64,000 nucleotides of DNA from Pseudomonas sp. Irchel s3b2 (GCF_900187445.1 NZ_FYEB01000009.1:124001-188000), one strand, 5' to 3'; shown: positions 16,598-27,267, counted from the first letter of the stretch. Translations and numbers: made by a program. Notes: generated by a model not told the origin, from the letters alone.

Positions 16598-19450
16598 ATG
16601 ACTCAAGTAAACCTAAGCACTGCCAACGAATTCATCGCGCGCCACATCGGCCCGCGTTCCGGCGACGAGCAAGCCATGCTCAACAGCCTGGGTTTTGACT
16701 CCCTGGAAGCTCTGAGCGCCAGCGTCATTCCCGACAGCATCAAAGGCACCAGCGTCCTCGGCCTGGAAGACGGCCTGAGTGAAGCCGATGCCCTGGCGCT
16801 GATCAAATCCATCGCCGGCAAAAACCAGCTGTTCAAGACCTACATCGGTCAGGGCTACTACGGCACTCACACGCCGTCGCCGATCCTGCGCAACCTGCTG
16901 GAAAACCCGGCCTGGTACACCGCTTACACCCCGTACCAACCAGAAATTTCCCAAGGGCGTCTCGAAGCGCTGCTGAACTTCCAGACCCTGATCAGCGACC
17001 TGACCGGCCTGCCGATCGCCAATGCCTCGCTGCTCGACGAAGCCACCGCCGCTGCCGAAGCCATGACTTTCTGCAAACGCCTGAGCAAGAACAAAGGCAG
17101 CCACGCCTTCTTCGCGTCGGTTCATTGTCATCCGCAAACCCTCGACGTCCTACGCACTCGTGCCGAGCCGTTGGGCATCGACGTGGTGGTCGGCGACGAG
17201 CGCGAACTGACTGACGTGACGCCATTCTTCGGCGCTCTGCTGCAATACCCGGCCAGCAACGGTGACGTGTTCGACTACCGCGAACTGACCGAGCGCTTCC
17301 ACGCGGCTAATGCACTGGTCGCCGTCGCGGCTGATCTGCTGGCCCTGACCGTGCTGACGCCGCCAGGCGAATTCGGCGCCGACGTAGCCATCGGCAGCGC
17401 GCAACGCTTCGGCGTGCCGCTGGGTTTCGGTGGTCCGCACGCGGCCTACTTCTCCACCAAAGACGCGTTCAAGCGTGACATGCCGGGCCGTCTGGTCGGT
17501 GTGTCCGTGGACCGTTTCGGCAAGCCGGCCCTGCGCCTGGCCATGCAGACCCGCGAGCAACATATCCGCCGCGAGAAAGCCACCAGCAACATCTGCACCG
17601 CCCAGGTTCTGCTGGCCAACATTGCCAGCATGTACGCCGTGTACCATGGCCCGAAAGGCCTGACGCAGATCGCCCAGCGCATTCATCACCTGACCGCGAT
17701 CCTCGCCCAAGGCTTGAGCGCAGTGGGCCTGACCGTCGAGCAAACCAGCTTCTTCGACACGCTGACAATTAAAACCGGCGTTAATACCGCCAAGCTGCAC
17801 GACCAGGCGCGTGCCCAGCAGATCAACCTGCGCGTGGTCGATGCTGAACGCCTGGGCCTGTCCCTCGACGAAACCACTTCGCAAGCGGATGTGGAAACCC
17901 TGTGGGCCTTGCTGGCCGACGGCCAAACCCTGCCAGACTTCGCCGCATTGGCCGCAAGCGTTGAAAGCACGATCCCGGCCGCGCTGGTTCGCCAATCGCC
18001 GATCCTCAGCCACCCGGTGTTCAACCGTTATCACTCGGAAACCGAGCTGATGCGCTACCTGCGCAAGCTCGCCGACAAGGACCTGGCCCTGGATCGCACC
18101 ATGATCCCGCTGGGTTCGTGCACCATGAAACTCAACGCCGCCAGCGAAATGATCCCGGTGACCTGGGCCGAGTTCGGTGCCCTGCACCCGTTCGCCCCGG
18201 CCGAGCAAAGCGCCGGTTATCAGCAGCTGACCGATGAACTGGAAGCGATGCTCTGCGCCGCCACCGGTTACGACTCGATCTCCCTGCAGCCGAACGCCGG
18301 TTCGCAAGGTGAATACGCTGGCCTGCTGGCGATCCGTGCCTACCACCAGAGCCGTGGTGAAGACCGTCGCGACATCTGCCTGATCCCGTCGTCCGCCCAC
18401 GGCACTAACCCAGCCACCGCCAACATGGCTGGCATGCGTGTAGTCGTGACCGCCTGCGATGCCCGCGGCAACGTCGACATTGAAGACCTGCGCGCCAAGG
18501 CCATCGAGCACCGCGAACACCTCGCTGCGCTGATGATCACCTACCCGTCGACCCACGGCGTGTTTGAAGAAGGCATCCGCGAAATCTGCGGCATCATTCA
18601 CGACAACGGCGGTCAGGTGTACATCGACGGCGCCAACATGAACGCCATGGTCGGCCTCTGCGCCCCGGGCAAGTTCGGCGGCGACGTGTCCCACCTGAAT
18701 CTGCACAAAACCTTCTGCATTCCCCACGGCGGTGGCGGCCCGGGCGTCGGCCCGATTGGCGTCAAGTCGCACCTGACGCCGTTCCTGCCGGGCCACGCGC
18801 AGATGGAACGCAAGGAAGGCGCGGTCTGCGCGGCACCGTTCGGCAGCGCGAGCATTCTGCCGATCACCTGGATGTACATTCGAATGATGGGTGGCGCAGG
18901 TCTCAAGCGTGCTTCGCAATTGGCGATCCTGAATGCCAACTACATTTCCCGTCGCCTCGAAGAGCATTACCCAGTGTTGTACACCGGCAGCAATGGTCTG
19001 GTGGCGCACGAATGCATCCTCGATCTGCGTCCGTTGAAAGACAGCAGCGGCATCAGTGTCGATGACGTCGCCAAGCGCCTGATCGACTTCGGCTTCCACG
19101 CCCCGACCATGTCGTTCCCGGTGGCCGGCACGTTGATGATCGAGCCGACCGAAAGCGAATCCAAAGAAGAACTGGACCGCTTCTGCGACGCCATGATCCG
19201 CATCCGCGAAGAAATCCGCGCAGTGGAAAACGGCACGCTGGACAAGGACGACAACCCGCTGAAAAACGCACCGCACACCGCCGCGGAAATCGTTGGCGAG
19301 TGGACGCATCCGTATAGCCGCGAGCAAGCGGTTTACCCGGTAGCGTCGCTGATCGAAGGCAAGTACTGGCCACCGGTCGGTCGCGTCGACAACGTCTTCG
19401 GCGATCGCAACCTGGTCTGCGCCTGCCCGTCGATCGAAAGCTACGCTTGA
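16598..19450 (+). CDS. gcvP: Glycine dehydrogenase (decarboxylating), P protein
   Basis: A 950-residue fused alpha-beta P protein, the usual full length for proteobacteria. It decarboxylates glycine with PLP and passes the aminomethyl group to GcvH. The PLP lysine lies in LNLHKTFCIPHGGGGPG, around residue 706. GSCTMKLNAASEM and the N-terminal FIARHIGP are family marks. It follows gcvH by 12 nt. A REP pair separates it from sdaA. Confidence 0.97.
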   Translation: MTQVNLSTANEFIARHIGPRSGDEQAMLNSLGFDSLEALSASVIPDSIKGTSVLGLEDGLSEADALALIKSIAGKNQLFKTYIGQGYYGTHTPSPILRNLLENPAWYTAYTPYQPEISQGRLEALLNFQTLISDLTGLPIANASLLDEATAAAEAMTFCKRLSKNKGSHAFFASVHCHPQTLDVLRTRAEPLGIDVVVGDERELTDVTPFFGALLQYPASNGDVFDYRELTERFHAANALVAVAADLLALTVLTPPGEFGADVAIGSAQRFGVPLGFGGPHAAYFSTKDAFKRDMPGRLVGVSVDRFGKPALRLAMQTREQHIRREKATSNICTAQVLLANIASMYAVYHGPKGLTQIAQRIHHLTAILAQGLSAVGLTVEQTSFFDTLTIKTGVNTAKLHDQARAQQINLRVVDAERLGLSLDETTSQADVETLWALLADGQTLPDFAALAASVESTIPAALVRQSPILSHPVFNRYHSETELMRYLRKLADKDLALDRTMIPLGSCTMKLNAASEMIPVTWAEFGALHPFAPAEQSAGYQQLTDELEAMLCAATGYDSISLQPNAGSQGEYAGLLAIRAYHQSRGEDRRDICLIPSSAHGTNPATANMAGMRVVVTACDARGNVDIEDLRAKAIEHREHLAALMITYPSTHGVFEEGIREICGIIHDNGGQVYIDGANMNAMVGLCAPGKFGGDVSHLNLHKTFCIPHGGGGPGVGPIGVKSHLTPFLPGHAQMERKEGAVCAAPFGSASILPITWMYIRMMGGAGLKRASQLAILNANYISRRLEEHYPVLYTGSNGLVAHECILDLRPLKDSSGISVDDVAKRLIDFGFHAPTMSFPVAGTLMIEPTESESKEELDRFCDAMIRIREEIRAVENGTLDKDDNPLKNAPHTAAEIVGEWTHPYSREQAVYPVASLIEGKYWPPVGRVDNVFGDRNLVCACPSIESYA

Positions 19451-19500
19451 TCTATAGGGGGCGGGTTCGCTCGCCCCCATTTTCAAGAACACCACATTCC

Positions 19501-19594
19501 CCTGTAGGAGCGAGGCTTGCCCGCGAAGGCGATTTCATATTCAACATTGATGTTGGCTGACACAACGCCTTCGCGGGCAAGCCTCGCTCCTACG
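19501..19594. repeat. REP-type palindromic pair (family A) inside the gcv operon
   Basis: Facing units with 15-20 nt arms between gcvP and sdaA. P. aeruginosa has glyA2 at this point of its operon; here only the repeat is found. Confidence 0.85.
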
Positions 19595-19635
19595 GATTCG
19601 CGGTGCTTCTCATAACAAGAAACCGGAGAACAACC

Positions 19636-21012
<1,377 letters not shown>

Positions 21013-21045
21013 TGCGCGCATCTGCACTATTTTCAGGAGCTGGAT

Positions 21046-22170
21046 ATGTCCACCGAACAATTGTTGAAAACCCCGTTGCACGCACTGCACCTCGAGCTCG
21101 GCGCCCGCATGGTGCCGTTTGCCGGCTATGACATGCCGGTGCAATACCCGTTGGGCGTGATGAAAGAACACCAGCACACCCGTGATCAGGCCGGGCTGTT
21201 CGATGTTTCGCACATGGGCCAGATCCGCCTGACCGGCGCCAACGCGGCTAAAGCCCTGGAAACCCTGGTGCCGGTGGACATCATCGACCTGCCGGTAGGC
21301 ATGCAGCGCTACGCGATGTTCACCAACGACACCGGTGGCATCCTCGACGACCTGATGGTCGCCAATCTCGGTAATGACGAGTTGTTCCTGGTGGTCAATG
21401 CCGCCTGCAAGGACCAGGACCTGGCGCACCTGCGCAAGCACATCGGCGACCAGTGCACGATCGAGCCACTGTTCGAAGAACGCGCACTGCTGGCATTGCA
21501 AGGCCCGGCCGCCGTCACCGTGTTAGCACGCCTGGCGCCGGAAGTTGCGAAGATGACCTTCATGCAGTTCGCCCGCGTGAAGCTGTTGGGCGTGGACTGC
21601 TTTGTCAGCCGTTCGGGCTACACCGGTGAAGACGGTTTCGAAATCTCCGTACCGGCCGCCAATGCCGAAGCCCTGGCTCGTGCCCTGCTGGCCGAACCGG
21701 AAGTGGCGGCCATCGGCCTCGGCGCTCGCGACTCTCTGCGCCTGGAGGCCGGCCTGTGCCTTTACGGCCACGACATGAACACCGAAACCACCCCAATCGA
21801 AGCGAGCCTGCTGTGGGCCATCTCCAAGCCTCGTCGTGCCGATGGCGCGCGGGCCGGCGGCTTCCCTGGCGCTGAAACCGTGTTCGCTCAGCAGCAAACG
21901 GGTGTCAGCCGCAAGCGCGTTGGCCTGTTGCCGCAGGAACGTACGCCAGTGCGTGAAGGTGCGGAAATCGTCAACGAAGCCGGCGACATCATCGGCAGTG
22001 TGTGCAGTGGTGGCTTCGGCCCGACCCTCGGCGGTCCTTTGGCCATGGGTTATCTCGACAGCGCTTATATCGCTCTGGATACGCCGGTTTGGGCAATCGT
22101 GCGTGGGAAAAAGGTGCCTTTGCTTGTAAGCAAAATGCCATTTGTTCCACAACGCTACTATCGCGGTTGA
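21046..22170 (+). CDS. gcvT: Aminomethyltransferase, T protein of glycine cleavage
   Basis: A 374-residue tetrahydrofolate-dependent enzyme that releases ammonia from the H-protein aminomethyl group and forms 5,10-methylene-THF. LGARMVPFAGYDMPVQYP near the start, the FDVSHMGQ motif and GLGARDSLRLEAGLCLYGHD are typical. It is the last gene of gcvH-gcvP-sdaA-gcvT. The ribosome-binding site is CAGGAG. No T-rich terminator follows; the next 390 nt form the leader of the cold-shock gene. Confidence 0.96.
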   Translation: MSTEQLLKTPLHALHLELGARMVPFAGYDMPVQYPLGVMKEHQHTRDQAGLFDVSHMGQIRLTGANAAKALETLVPVDIIDLPVGMQRYAMFTNDTGGILDDLMVANLGNDELFLVVNAACKDQDLAHLRKHIGDQCTIEPLFEERALLALQGPAAVTVLARLAPEVAKMTFMQFARVKLLGVDCFVSRSGYTGEDGFEISVPAANAEALARALLAEPEVAAIGLGARDSLRLEAGLCLYGHDMNTETTPIEASLLWAISKPRRADGARAGGFPGAETVFAQQQTGVSRKRVGLLPQERTPVREGAEIVNEAGDIIGSVCSGGFGPTLGGPLAMGYLDSAYIALDTPVWAIVRGKKVPLLVSKMPFVPQRYYRG

Positions 22171-22561
22171 TTGACTGTTTCTATAAGTAACGCAGCTGCG
22201 TTAACAGTGCACTAATCTGTAACGCAGCCGCCATAAAACAGTGCGTCCGCTTCGTTTATGAACGTTACTTATAACGTTCGAAAACAACTGAACAACTCTA
22301 TCGAATAAGCCTGCGCTAGTGCCCCTCTGATTGTCACCAACCCGAGGAAACACGGGCCTTCGCAGGGCTTGTTTTTTCTGCCGTAGTTGGCGTAGAGTTT
22401 GTTCACTGTGTTTGCATGGGTCGCTTGGAATCGTGACCTGGGCAGTAGCCTACAAGTTAGCTACATCCCGTTCGACGTCTTCTTACTCTCCTGCAACCAG
22501 CCCCAGTACTCTTTCACGAGAAGGAGACTGTCATTCATTTTTGCGTCAAAGGAAATAAGAA
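22171..22561 (+). promoter_or_regulatory. gcvT-csp intergenic region with palindromes and a long leader
   Basis: About 390 nt with no convincing gene. TAACGCAGCTGCGTTA at 22188-22203 is a perfect 16-bp palindrome, and GAACGTTACTTATAACGTTC at 22260-22279 is a second one with 8-bp arms. TTGACTGTTT just before the first could be a -35 region. The remaining 280 nt before the cold-shock start would give a long 5' leader, common for cold-shock mRNAs. Short ORFs in it lack ribosome-binding sites. Confidence 0.5.
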
Positions 22562-22774
22562 ATGTCCCAACGTCAGAGCGGTACCGTCAAGTGGTTTAAC
22601 GACGAGAAAGGTTTTGGTTTTATCACTCCAGAAAGCGGTCCGGATCTGTTCGTACATTTCCGCGCTATTCAGGGAAACGGCTTCAAGAGCCTGAAAGAAG
22701 GCCAGAAAGTGACGTTCGTTGCTGTGCAAGGCCAGAAAGGCATGCAGGCTGACGAAGTACAAGCAGAAGCCTGA
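22562..22774 (+). CDS. CspA-family cold-shock protein
   Basis: A 70-residue single-domain nucleic-acid-binding protein. SGTVKWFNDEKGFGFI contains RNP1 and DLFVHF is RNP2. It is an RNA chaperone that melts secondary structure at low temperature. Upstream is AAGGAAATAAGA as ribosome-binding site, a long leader, and downstream a strong terminator at 22787. It is monocistronic. A second cold-shock domain, fused to membrane helices, is encoded at 38354. Confidence 0.95.
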   Translation: MSQRQSGTVKWFNDEKGFGFITPESGPDLFVHFRAIQGNGFKSLKEGQKVTFVAVQGQKGMQADEVQAEA

Positions 22775-22786
22775 TCTTCTGTAACG

Positions 22787-22821
22787 AAAAAGCCCCTGAT
22801 GCTGACATCAGGGGCTTTTTT
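22787..22821 (+). terminator. Rho-independent terminator of the cold-shock gene
   Basis: AAAAAGCCCCTGATG and CATCAGGGGCTTTTTT flank a small loop: a GC-rich stem with A-run before and T-run after. It could also work in the other direction. Confidence 0.92.
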
Positions 22822-22869
22822 GTGCGCGTAAATCCGTAAAATGGCTTCTTTTTCCGTTCAGAGGCTGCC

Positions 22870-23358
22870 ATGTCGAAACACCTGCTCAACCCACAGGGCG
22901 ACTTCCCCGCCGTCGGCCTGGGTCGTCGCCTGGCAGCGATGTTCTACGACTTCCTGTTGTGCACCGCCCTGCTGATCGTCACCAGCGGCGTTTACAAGAT
23001 GATCCAGATGGCGATCATCGGCGAAGAAAAAATGCGCGCCCTCACCGAAGCCGGCGCGCTCGACGGCGATCCTCTGCTGTCGACGGTGCTGCTGTTCGTG
23101 CTGTTCGGCTTCTTCGCCAAGTTCTGGACCTGGTCGGGCCAAACCCTGGGCATGCAGGTCTGGGGCATCCGCGTACAAAACGCCGATGGCTCATCCATCA
23201 GCCTGTGGCAGGCGCTGCTGCGGTTTGTGGTGGCGATCGCGTCTTGGCTATGCCTTGGGCTGGGATTCTTCTGGTCACTGTTCGACAAGCAGAAGCGCAG
23301 CTGGCATGACATCTATTCCAACACTCAGTTGGTGCGGATTCCGAAGAAGACTAAGTAA
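22870..23358 (+). CDS. RDD family membrane protein
   Basis: A 162-residue inner-membrane protein. Its N-terminus has GLGRRLAAMFYDFLLCTALL, the Arg-Asp-type RDD start, then further hydrophobic segments near 70-85 and 115-135. GQTLGMQVWGIRVQNADG and KQKRSWHDIYSNTQLV are the usual linker and tail of the family. Function is not established; some RDD proteins are proposed transporters. It stands alone between the csp terminator and a REP pair. A second RDD gene begins at 63654. Confidence 0.88.
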   Translation: MSKHLLNPQGDFPAVGLGRRLAAMFYDFLLCTALLIVTSGVYKMIQMAIIGEEKMRALTEAGALDGDPLLSTVLLFVLFGFFAKFWTWSGQTLGMQVWGIRVQNADGSSISLWQALLRFVVAIASWLCLGLGFFWSLFDKQKRSWHDIYSNTQLVRIPKKTK

Positions 23359-23450
23359 CTGTGGCGAGGGAGCTTGCTCCCGCTGGGGTGCGAAGCGCCC
23401 CCAAATGCGGCTGCTGCGCAACCGAACGGGAGCAAGCTCCCTCGCCACAA
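23359..23450. repeat. Palindromic repeat family C (CTGTGGCGAGGGAGC type)
   Basis: CTGTGGCGAGGGAGCTTGCT and its inverse face each other between the convergent RDD gene and nadA. A related copy lies at 60011. Confidence 0.8.
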
Positions 23451-23471
23451 CAGCTCTCGCCACAGTAAGTG

Positions 23472-24530
23472 TTAGGCGTTGCCAGCCAACTTCATCCGCG
23501 CCGCCTGAGTGAAATCAAGCATCCGCTTCAACGGCCGCACCGCCTGCGGAATCAACGCCGGATCAACGAAGATCTCGTTGGTGCCCTCGCGCAAGCTCTT
23601 CAGCGTGCGCTCAAGCGTATTCATCGCCATCCACGGGCAATGCGCGCAACTGCGGCACGCTGCGCCGTTACCGGCCGTTGGCGCTTCGATAAAGACCTTG
23701 TCCGGGCACAGCTGCTGCATCTTGTAGAAGATGCCGCGGTCGGTCGCGACGATCAGGGTCTTGTTCGGCAGACTTTGCGCAGCAGCGATCAGCTGACTGG
23801 TGGAACCCACCGCGTCGGCCAACTCGATCACTGCGGTCGGCGACTCCGGATGCACCAGAATGGCCGCCTCCGGGTACAGCGCTTTCATGTCTTCGAGCTG
23901 CTTGGCCTTGAACTCTTCGTGAACGATGCAGGCACCGTCCCACAGCAGCATGTCGGCACCGGTCTTGCGCTGGATGTAAGTGCCCAGGTGCTTGTCCGGG
24001 GCCCAGATAATAGTTTCGCCGTTATCCATCAGGCTTTCGACGATCTCCAGCGCACAGCTGGAAGTCACCACCCAGTCCGCCCGGGCTTTGACCGCCGCCG
24101 AAGTGTTGGCATACACCACCACCGTACGTTCCGGATGCTGATCGCAGAACGCCGAGAACTCGTCCACCGGGCAACCCAGGTCCAGCGAGCAGGTCGCTTC
24201 CAGGGTCGGCATCAGCACGCGTTTTTCAGGATTGAGGATTTTGGCGGTCTCGCCCATGAACTTCACGCCGGCGACCACCACGGTCTTGGCCGGATGGGCA
24301 TTGCCGAAGCGGGCCATCTCCAGAGAATCGGAGACGCAGCCACCGGTTTCTTCGGCCAGGGCCTGAATGACCGGATCGCAATAGAAGTGGGCAACCAGCA
24401 CCGCGTCCTGAGCCTTGAGCTCGGCAGCGATGGCAGTGCGGTAATAAGCCTCTTCATCGGCGGTCAGCGGCTTGGGCTGCTTGGCGTCGAGGTGGGCTTG
24501 AACCAGAAGGCGTTCGGAAATCTGCGTCAT
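23472..24530 (-). CDS. nadA: Quinolinate synthase A
   Basis: A 352-residue enzyme that condenses iminoaspartate with dihydroxyacetone phosphate to quinolinate, for de novo NAD synthesis. It has the NadA marks VLVAHFYCDPVIQALAEE near residue 40, conserved cysteines for the 4Fe-4S cluster, and CRSCAHCPWMAMNTL near residue 295. It is monocistronic on the minus strand and ends at a family-C repeat. A downstream-facing 190-nt gap precedes it, then the tRNA-Lys gene. Confidence 0.96.
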   Translation of the reverse strand: MTQISERLLVQAHLDAKQPKPLTADEEAYYRTAIAAELKAQDAVLVAHFYCDPVIQALAEETGGCVSDSLEMARFGNAHPAKTVVVAGVKFMGETAKILNPEKRVLMPTLEATCSLDLGCPVDEFSAFCDQHPERTVVVYANTSAAVKARADWVVTSSCALEIVESLMDNGETIIWAPDKHLGTYIQRKTGADMLLWDGACIVHEEFKAKQLEDMKALYPEAAILVHPESPTAVIELADAVGSTSQLIAAAQSLPNKTLIVATDRGIFYKMQQLCPDKVFIEAPTAGNGAACRSCAHCPWMAMNTLERTLKSLREGTNEIFVDPALIPQAVRPLKRMLDFTQAARMKLAGNA

Positions 24531-24729
24531 GTTCGCAAGACCTGCAGGCGCTTTCGCGCGAAAGTCGAGTATACACCCGGCTCCGGACCCTTCAGGGTAC
24601 CGCCGGGAGAGTGAGTATCCATCAGGCGTGGACAGCGTTGAAGCTGCGCAAGGCTACAGAATATCGGGTGGATGCAAAAGATGATTCTGACCTGCGTCAC
24701 CCGGACTGAGCCGACCTCAAATCGCGGGC

Positions 24730-24770
24730 AAAAAAAAACCCGGAAATCCTCACTTACGTGGGCCTTCCAG
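24730..24770 (-). terminator. Probable terminator of tRNA-Lys
   Basis: On the minus strand CTGGAA pairs with TTCCGG around an inner CAC-GTAA-GTG hairpin, followed by a run of nine T (24738-24730). It lies 12 nt after the tRNA 3' end. Confidence 0.6.
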
Positions 24771-24781
24771 ATTTTTTAAAA

Positions 24782-24857
24782 TGGTGGGTCGTGTGGGATT
24801 CGAACCTACGACCAATTGGTTAAAAGCCAACTGCTCTACCAACTGAGCTAACGACCC
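24782..24857 (-). tRNA. tRNA-Lys (anticodon TTT)
   Basis: The minus strand folds as a 76-nt cloverleaf: acceptor GGGTCGT with ACGACCC, D-loop AGCTCAGTTGGTAGAGC, anticodon loop CTTTTAA, T-loop GGTTCGAATCC and an encoded CCA end. It sits beside queC, the neighbour also seen in P. aeruginosa. Confidence 0.97.
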
Positions 24858-24874
24858 GCTGTGTGGTGGCGCGT

Positions 24875-24902
24875 ATAATACTGATTTTTAAGGACTATTC
24901 AA
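24875..24902 (-). promoter_or_regulatory. Sigma-70 promoter of tRNA-Lys
   Basis: On the minus strand TTGAAT (24902-24897) and TATTAT (24880-24875) stand 16 nt apart, about 17 nt before the mature tRNA 5' end. Confidence 0.6.
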
Positions 24903-24920
24903 CACCTAATTTGAAATAAA

Positions 24921-25613
24921 TCAAAAATAAGGTGTTGGGTCAGTCACACCGGCCGCCGCGAAGCCTTCTGCACGCAGGCGGCAGCTGTCGCATTTACCGC
25001 AGGCGCGGCCATTATCGTCTGCCTGATAGCAGGAAACGGTCAGCCCATAATCGACGCCAAGCTTCACGCCGGCCTGTACGATCTGTGCCTTGCTCAGGTT
25101 CTGCAATGGCGCCTGGATACGGAAGCCCTGCCCTTCTACCCCGGCCTTGGTCGCCAGATTGGCCATGCGCTCGAAGGCTTCGATGAACTCGGGACGGCAA
25201 TCCGGATAACCGGAGTAATCCACCGCGTTTACACCGATAAAGATGTCACGCGCGCCCAGCACTTCGGCCCAGCCCAGCGCCAGGGAGAGAAACACGGTGT
25301 TGCGCGCCGGCACATAAGTCACCGGGATACCTTCACCTGGTGTTTCCGGCACATCGATACTAGTGTCGGTCAACGCCGAGCCGCCGATACCGTTCAGGTT
25401 CAGGCCGATCACCTTGTGCTCGACCACACCCAAGTCTTGGGCGACGCGTGCGGCGGCGTGCAATTCGGCGTGAGACCGCTGACCGTAATCGAAGCTCATG
25501 GTGTAGCAGCTGTAGCCTTCAGCACGGGCCATGGCCACGACGGTCGCCGAGTCGAGGCCGCCGGACAGCAAGATGACCGCACGTTTTTCCGCAGTGTTCA
25601 GTTGCTTAGTCAT
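24921..25613 (-). CDS. queC: 7-cyano-7-deazaguanine synthase
   Basis: A 230-residue ATP-dependent enzyme that turns 7-carboxy-7-deazaguanine into preQ0 for queuosine tRNA modification. The PP-loop VILLSGGLDSATVV is near residue 14 and the zinc-binding CGKCDSCRLRAEGF near the C-terminus. I took ATG 25613 (MTKQLNTAEKRAV); the frame upstream has no family similarity. It starts 1 nt after the queE stop, so the two are coupled. Confidence 0.96.
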   Translation of the reverse strand: MTKQLNTAEKRAVILLSGGLDSATVVAMARAEGYSCYTMSFDYGQRSHAELHAAARVAQDLGVVEHKVIGLNLNGIGGSALTDTSIDVPETPGEGIPVTYVPARNTVFLSLALGWAEVLGARDIFIGVNAVDYSGYPDCRPEFIEAFERMANLATKAGVEGQGFRIQAPLQNLSKAQIVQAGVKLGVDYGLTVSCYQADDNGRACGKCDSCRLRAEGFAAAGVTDPTPYF

Positions 25614-25614
25614 T

Positions 25615-26271
25615 TCAGCGCCCCGGCTCGTCATTCCAAAGATATTTATGCAGCTGCAATTGCAGGCGCACCGGCAGATTGTCCGCCACCACCCAGTCTG
25701 CCAGATCACGCGCATTCAGGTCATGGTGGCTCGGCGAGAACAGGACTTCGCCGGCACGCAGGTCAAGACCGTACTGAATCAGCTTGGACACGGCCCAGTC
25801 GTAATCTTCCCGCGAGCAGATGACAAACTTCACCTGATCGTTAGGCGTGAGCAGTTCGATGTTCTCATAGCGGTTGCGGTGCGCTTCTTTCGAACCCGGG
25901 GTTTTCAGGTCGACGACACGACTGACCCGTGGATCGACCGCCGAGATGTCTAGCGCGCCACTGGTTTCCAGCGACACTTCGTAGCCGGCGTCGCACAACT
26001 GCTTGAGCAAGGGAATAGCATTCGGTTGCGCCAGGGGTTCGCCACCCGTGACACAGACATAACGTGGGCGAAAACCGGCCACTTGCTCAAGGATGTCGTC
26101 GAGCGTGCGAATGGTGCCGCCAGTGAAGGCGTAGGCGCTGTCGCAGTATTGGCAACGCAATGGGCAACCGGTCAGGCGCACAAAAACAGTGGGCAGCCCG
26201 GCAGTCCGCGTTTCACCCTGCAACGAGTAGAAAACTTCGGTGATTCTCAATGTGTCTTGCATAGTCGCCAC
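25615..26271 (-). CDS. queE: 7-carboxy-7-deazaguanine synthase, radical SAM
   Basis: A 218-residue radical SAM enzyme acting before QueC. The N-terminal cluster motif is TGCPLRCQYCDSAYAF, and FYSLQGETRTAGLPTVFVRL is the usual QueE start region. VTGGEPLAQ follows. An internal ATG at 26262 (MQDTLRITEVF) is an equally plausible start. The gene follows ybgF and its terminator by about 155 nt. I looked for a preQ1 riboswitch in that gap and saw none. Confidence 0.95.
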   Translation of the reverse strand: MATMQDTLRITEVFYSLQGETRTAGLPTVFVRLTGCPLRCQYCDSAYAFTGGTIRTLDDILEQVAGFRPRYVCVTGGEPLAQPNAIPLLKQLCDAGYEVSLETSGALDISAVDPRVSRVVDLKTPGSKEAHRNRYENIELLTPNDQVKFVICSREDYDWAVSKLIQYGLDLRAGEVLFSPSHHDLNARDLADWVVADNLPVRLQLQLHKYLWNDEPGR

Positions 26272-26380
26272 GGGCGTAACAGCTAAACAGGCTGTCCGCC
26301 TCCGTCAGGCACTTCAAGGAACCCCGCCAACGCGCAGATCCCAAAAAGCGTATTTCAGAAAAAGGGGGTGAATTCTAACG

Positions 26381-26408
26381 AAAAAACCCGCGACAAGCGC
26401 GGGTTTCT
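26381..26408 (-). terminator. Rho-independent terminator after ybgF
   Basis: On the minus strand CCCGCG-CTTGT-CGCGGG is followed by TTTTTT. It ends the tol-pal transcript before queE. Confidence 0.88.
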
Positions 26409-26427
26409 TCGAAACGGTCAAGCAGGC

Positions 26428-27267
26428 TTACATGCGCTGCAAGTCGCGTTGTGCCAGCTGCGCGGCGGAAGTGCCCGGATATTGGGACACAACCTGTTGC
26501 AGAATGCCTTTGACCCGGTCGGTATGACCGAGGCGGCGCTCTACATCAGCGAGCTTGTACAGCGAATCAGGCACTTTGTTGTGCTTTGGATACAGCTGCG
26601 AAACCTTGGCAAATGCCTGACCTGCACCTTGCAGATCGCCTTTGGCCAGGTTCACTTCGCCCAACCAGTACTGGGCGTTGCCCGCGTATTGGCTGTTCGG
26701 GTATTTGCGCAGGAATGCGGCGAAAGCCTGGCTGGCCTTGTCGAAATCCTTGGCCTTGATCAGGTCGAAGGCTGCATCGTAATACAGCTTTTCCTTCGCC
26801 GGATCAGCCGGTTCGCCACCCGCTGCAGGGGCTTGAGCGGCGGCCGCTCCCGCACCTGCGCCGGCTGCTGCACCGGGGGCGTTCAGATCGCCACCGGTGG
26901 AAGAATTATCAGGAGTCGCGGCTGGTGCAATGCCGGTTCCTATGCGCCGATCAAGATCCTGATATCGCTCCAGGTTCTCTTGCTTCATGCGCGCTACATC
27001 ATTTTGCAGTTCTTCGATCACACCCTGTTGACGCGAGATCTGATCCTGCATTTGTTGCAGTTGGTTGAACAGCTGACCCTGTGCCGAGACAGGGGCCGAA
27101 ACCCCTCCCCCGGCATAGGCGCCGTTCGTACCGTAACCCGCAGGCGGATAACTGCTCCCGCTATTGTTATAGCCGGAGTTGTCCTCGACCACAGGAACCG
27201 CAGCCCACACCGCAAGCGGTGCGAGACTGAGAGCCAAAACAGTTACAGCACGACGGCACGTTCGCAT
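26428..27267 (-). CDS. ybgF: Tol-Pal system protein YbgF / cell division coordinator CpoB
   Basis: A 279-residue periplasmic protein. A signal peptide (VTVLALSLAPLAVWAA) is followed by a coiled coil (LFNQLQQMQDQISRQQG, about 65-110), an Ala/Gly/Pro-rich linker and C-terminal TPR repeats (YDAAFDLIKAKDFDKA; YPNSQYAGNAQYWLGE). CpoB links outer-membrane constriction to septal peptidoglycan synthesis. Last gene of the tol-pal operon, 6 nt after pal. Confidence 0.93.
   Translation of the reverse strand: MRTCRRAVTVLALSLAPLAVWAAVPVVEDNSGYNNSGSSYPPAGYGTNGAYAGGGVSAPVSAQGQLFNQLQQMQDQISRQQGVIEELQNDVARMKQENLERYQDLDRRIGTGIAPAATPDNSSTGGDLNAPGAAAGAGAGAAAAQAPAAGGEPADPAKEKLYYDAAFDLIKAKDFDKASQAFAAFLRKYPNSQYAGNAQYWLGEVNLAKGDLQGAGQAFAKVSQLYPKHNKVPDSLYKLADVERRLGHTDRVKGILQQVVSQYPGTSAAQLAQRDLQRM

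Noticed and set aside
17150..19495. A 781-codon open frame antisense to gcvP
   Set aside because: It is a shadow of strongly biased codons in gcvP; it has no ribosome-binding site and its His/Val-rich, low-complexity text matches no family.
22331..22558. Short plus-strand ORFs of 66-75 codons in the cold-shock leader
   Set aside because: There are overlapping frames without ribosome-binding sites or family-like text. A leader is more likely.
26272..26427. A preQ1 riboswitch before queE
   Set aside because: I looked for the short aptamer hairpin and A-rich tail on the minus strand and found only the ybgF terminator.
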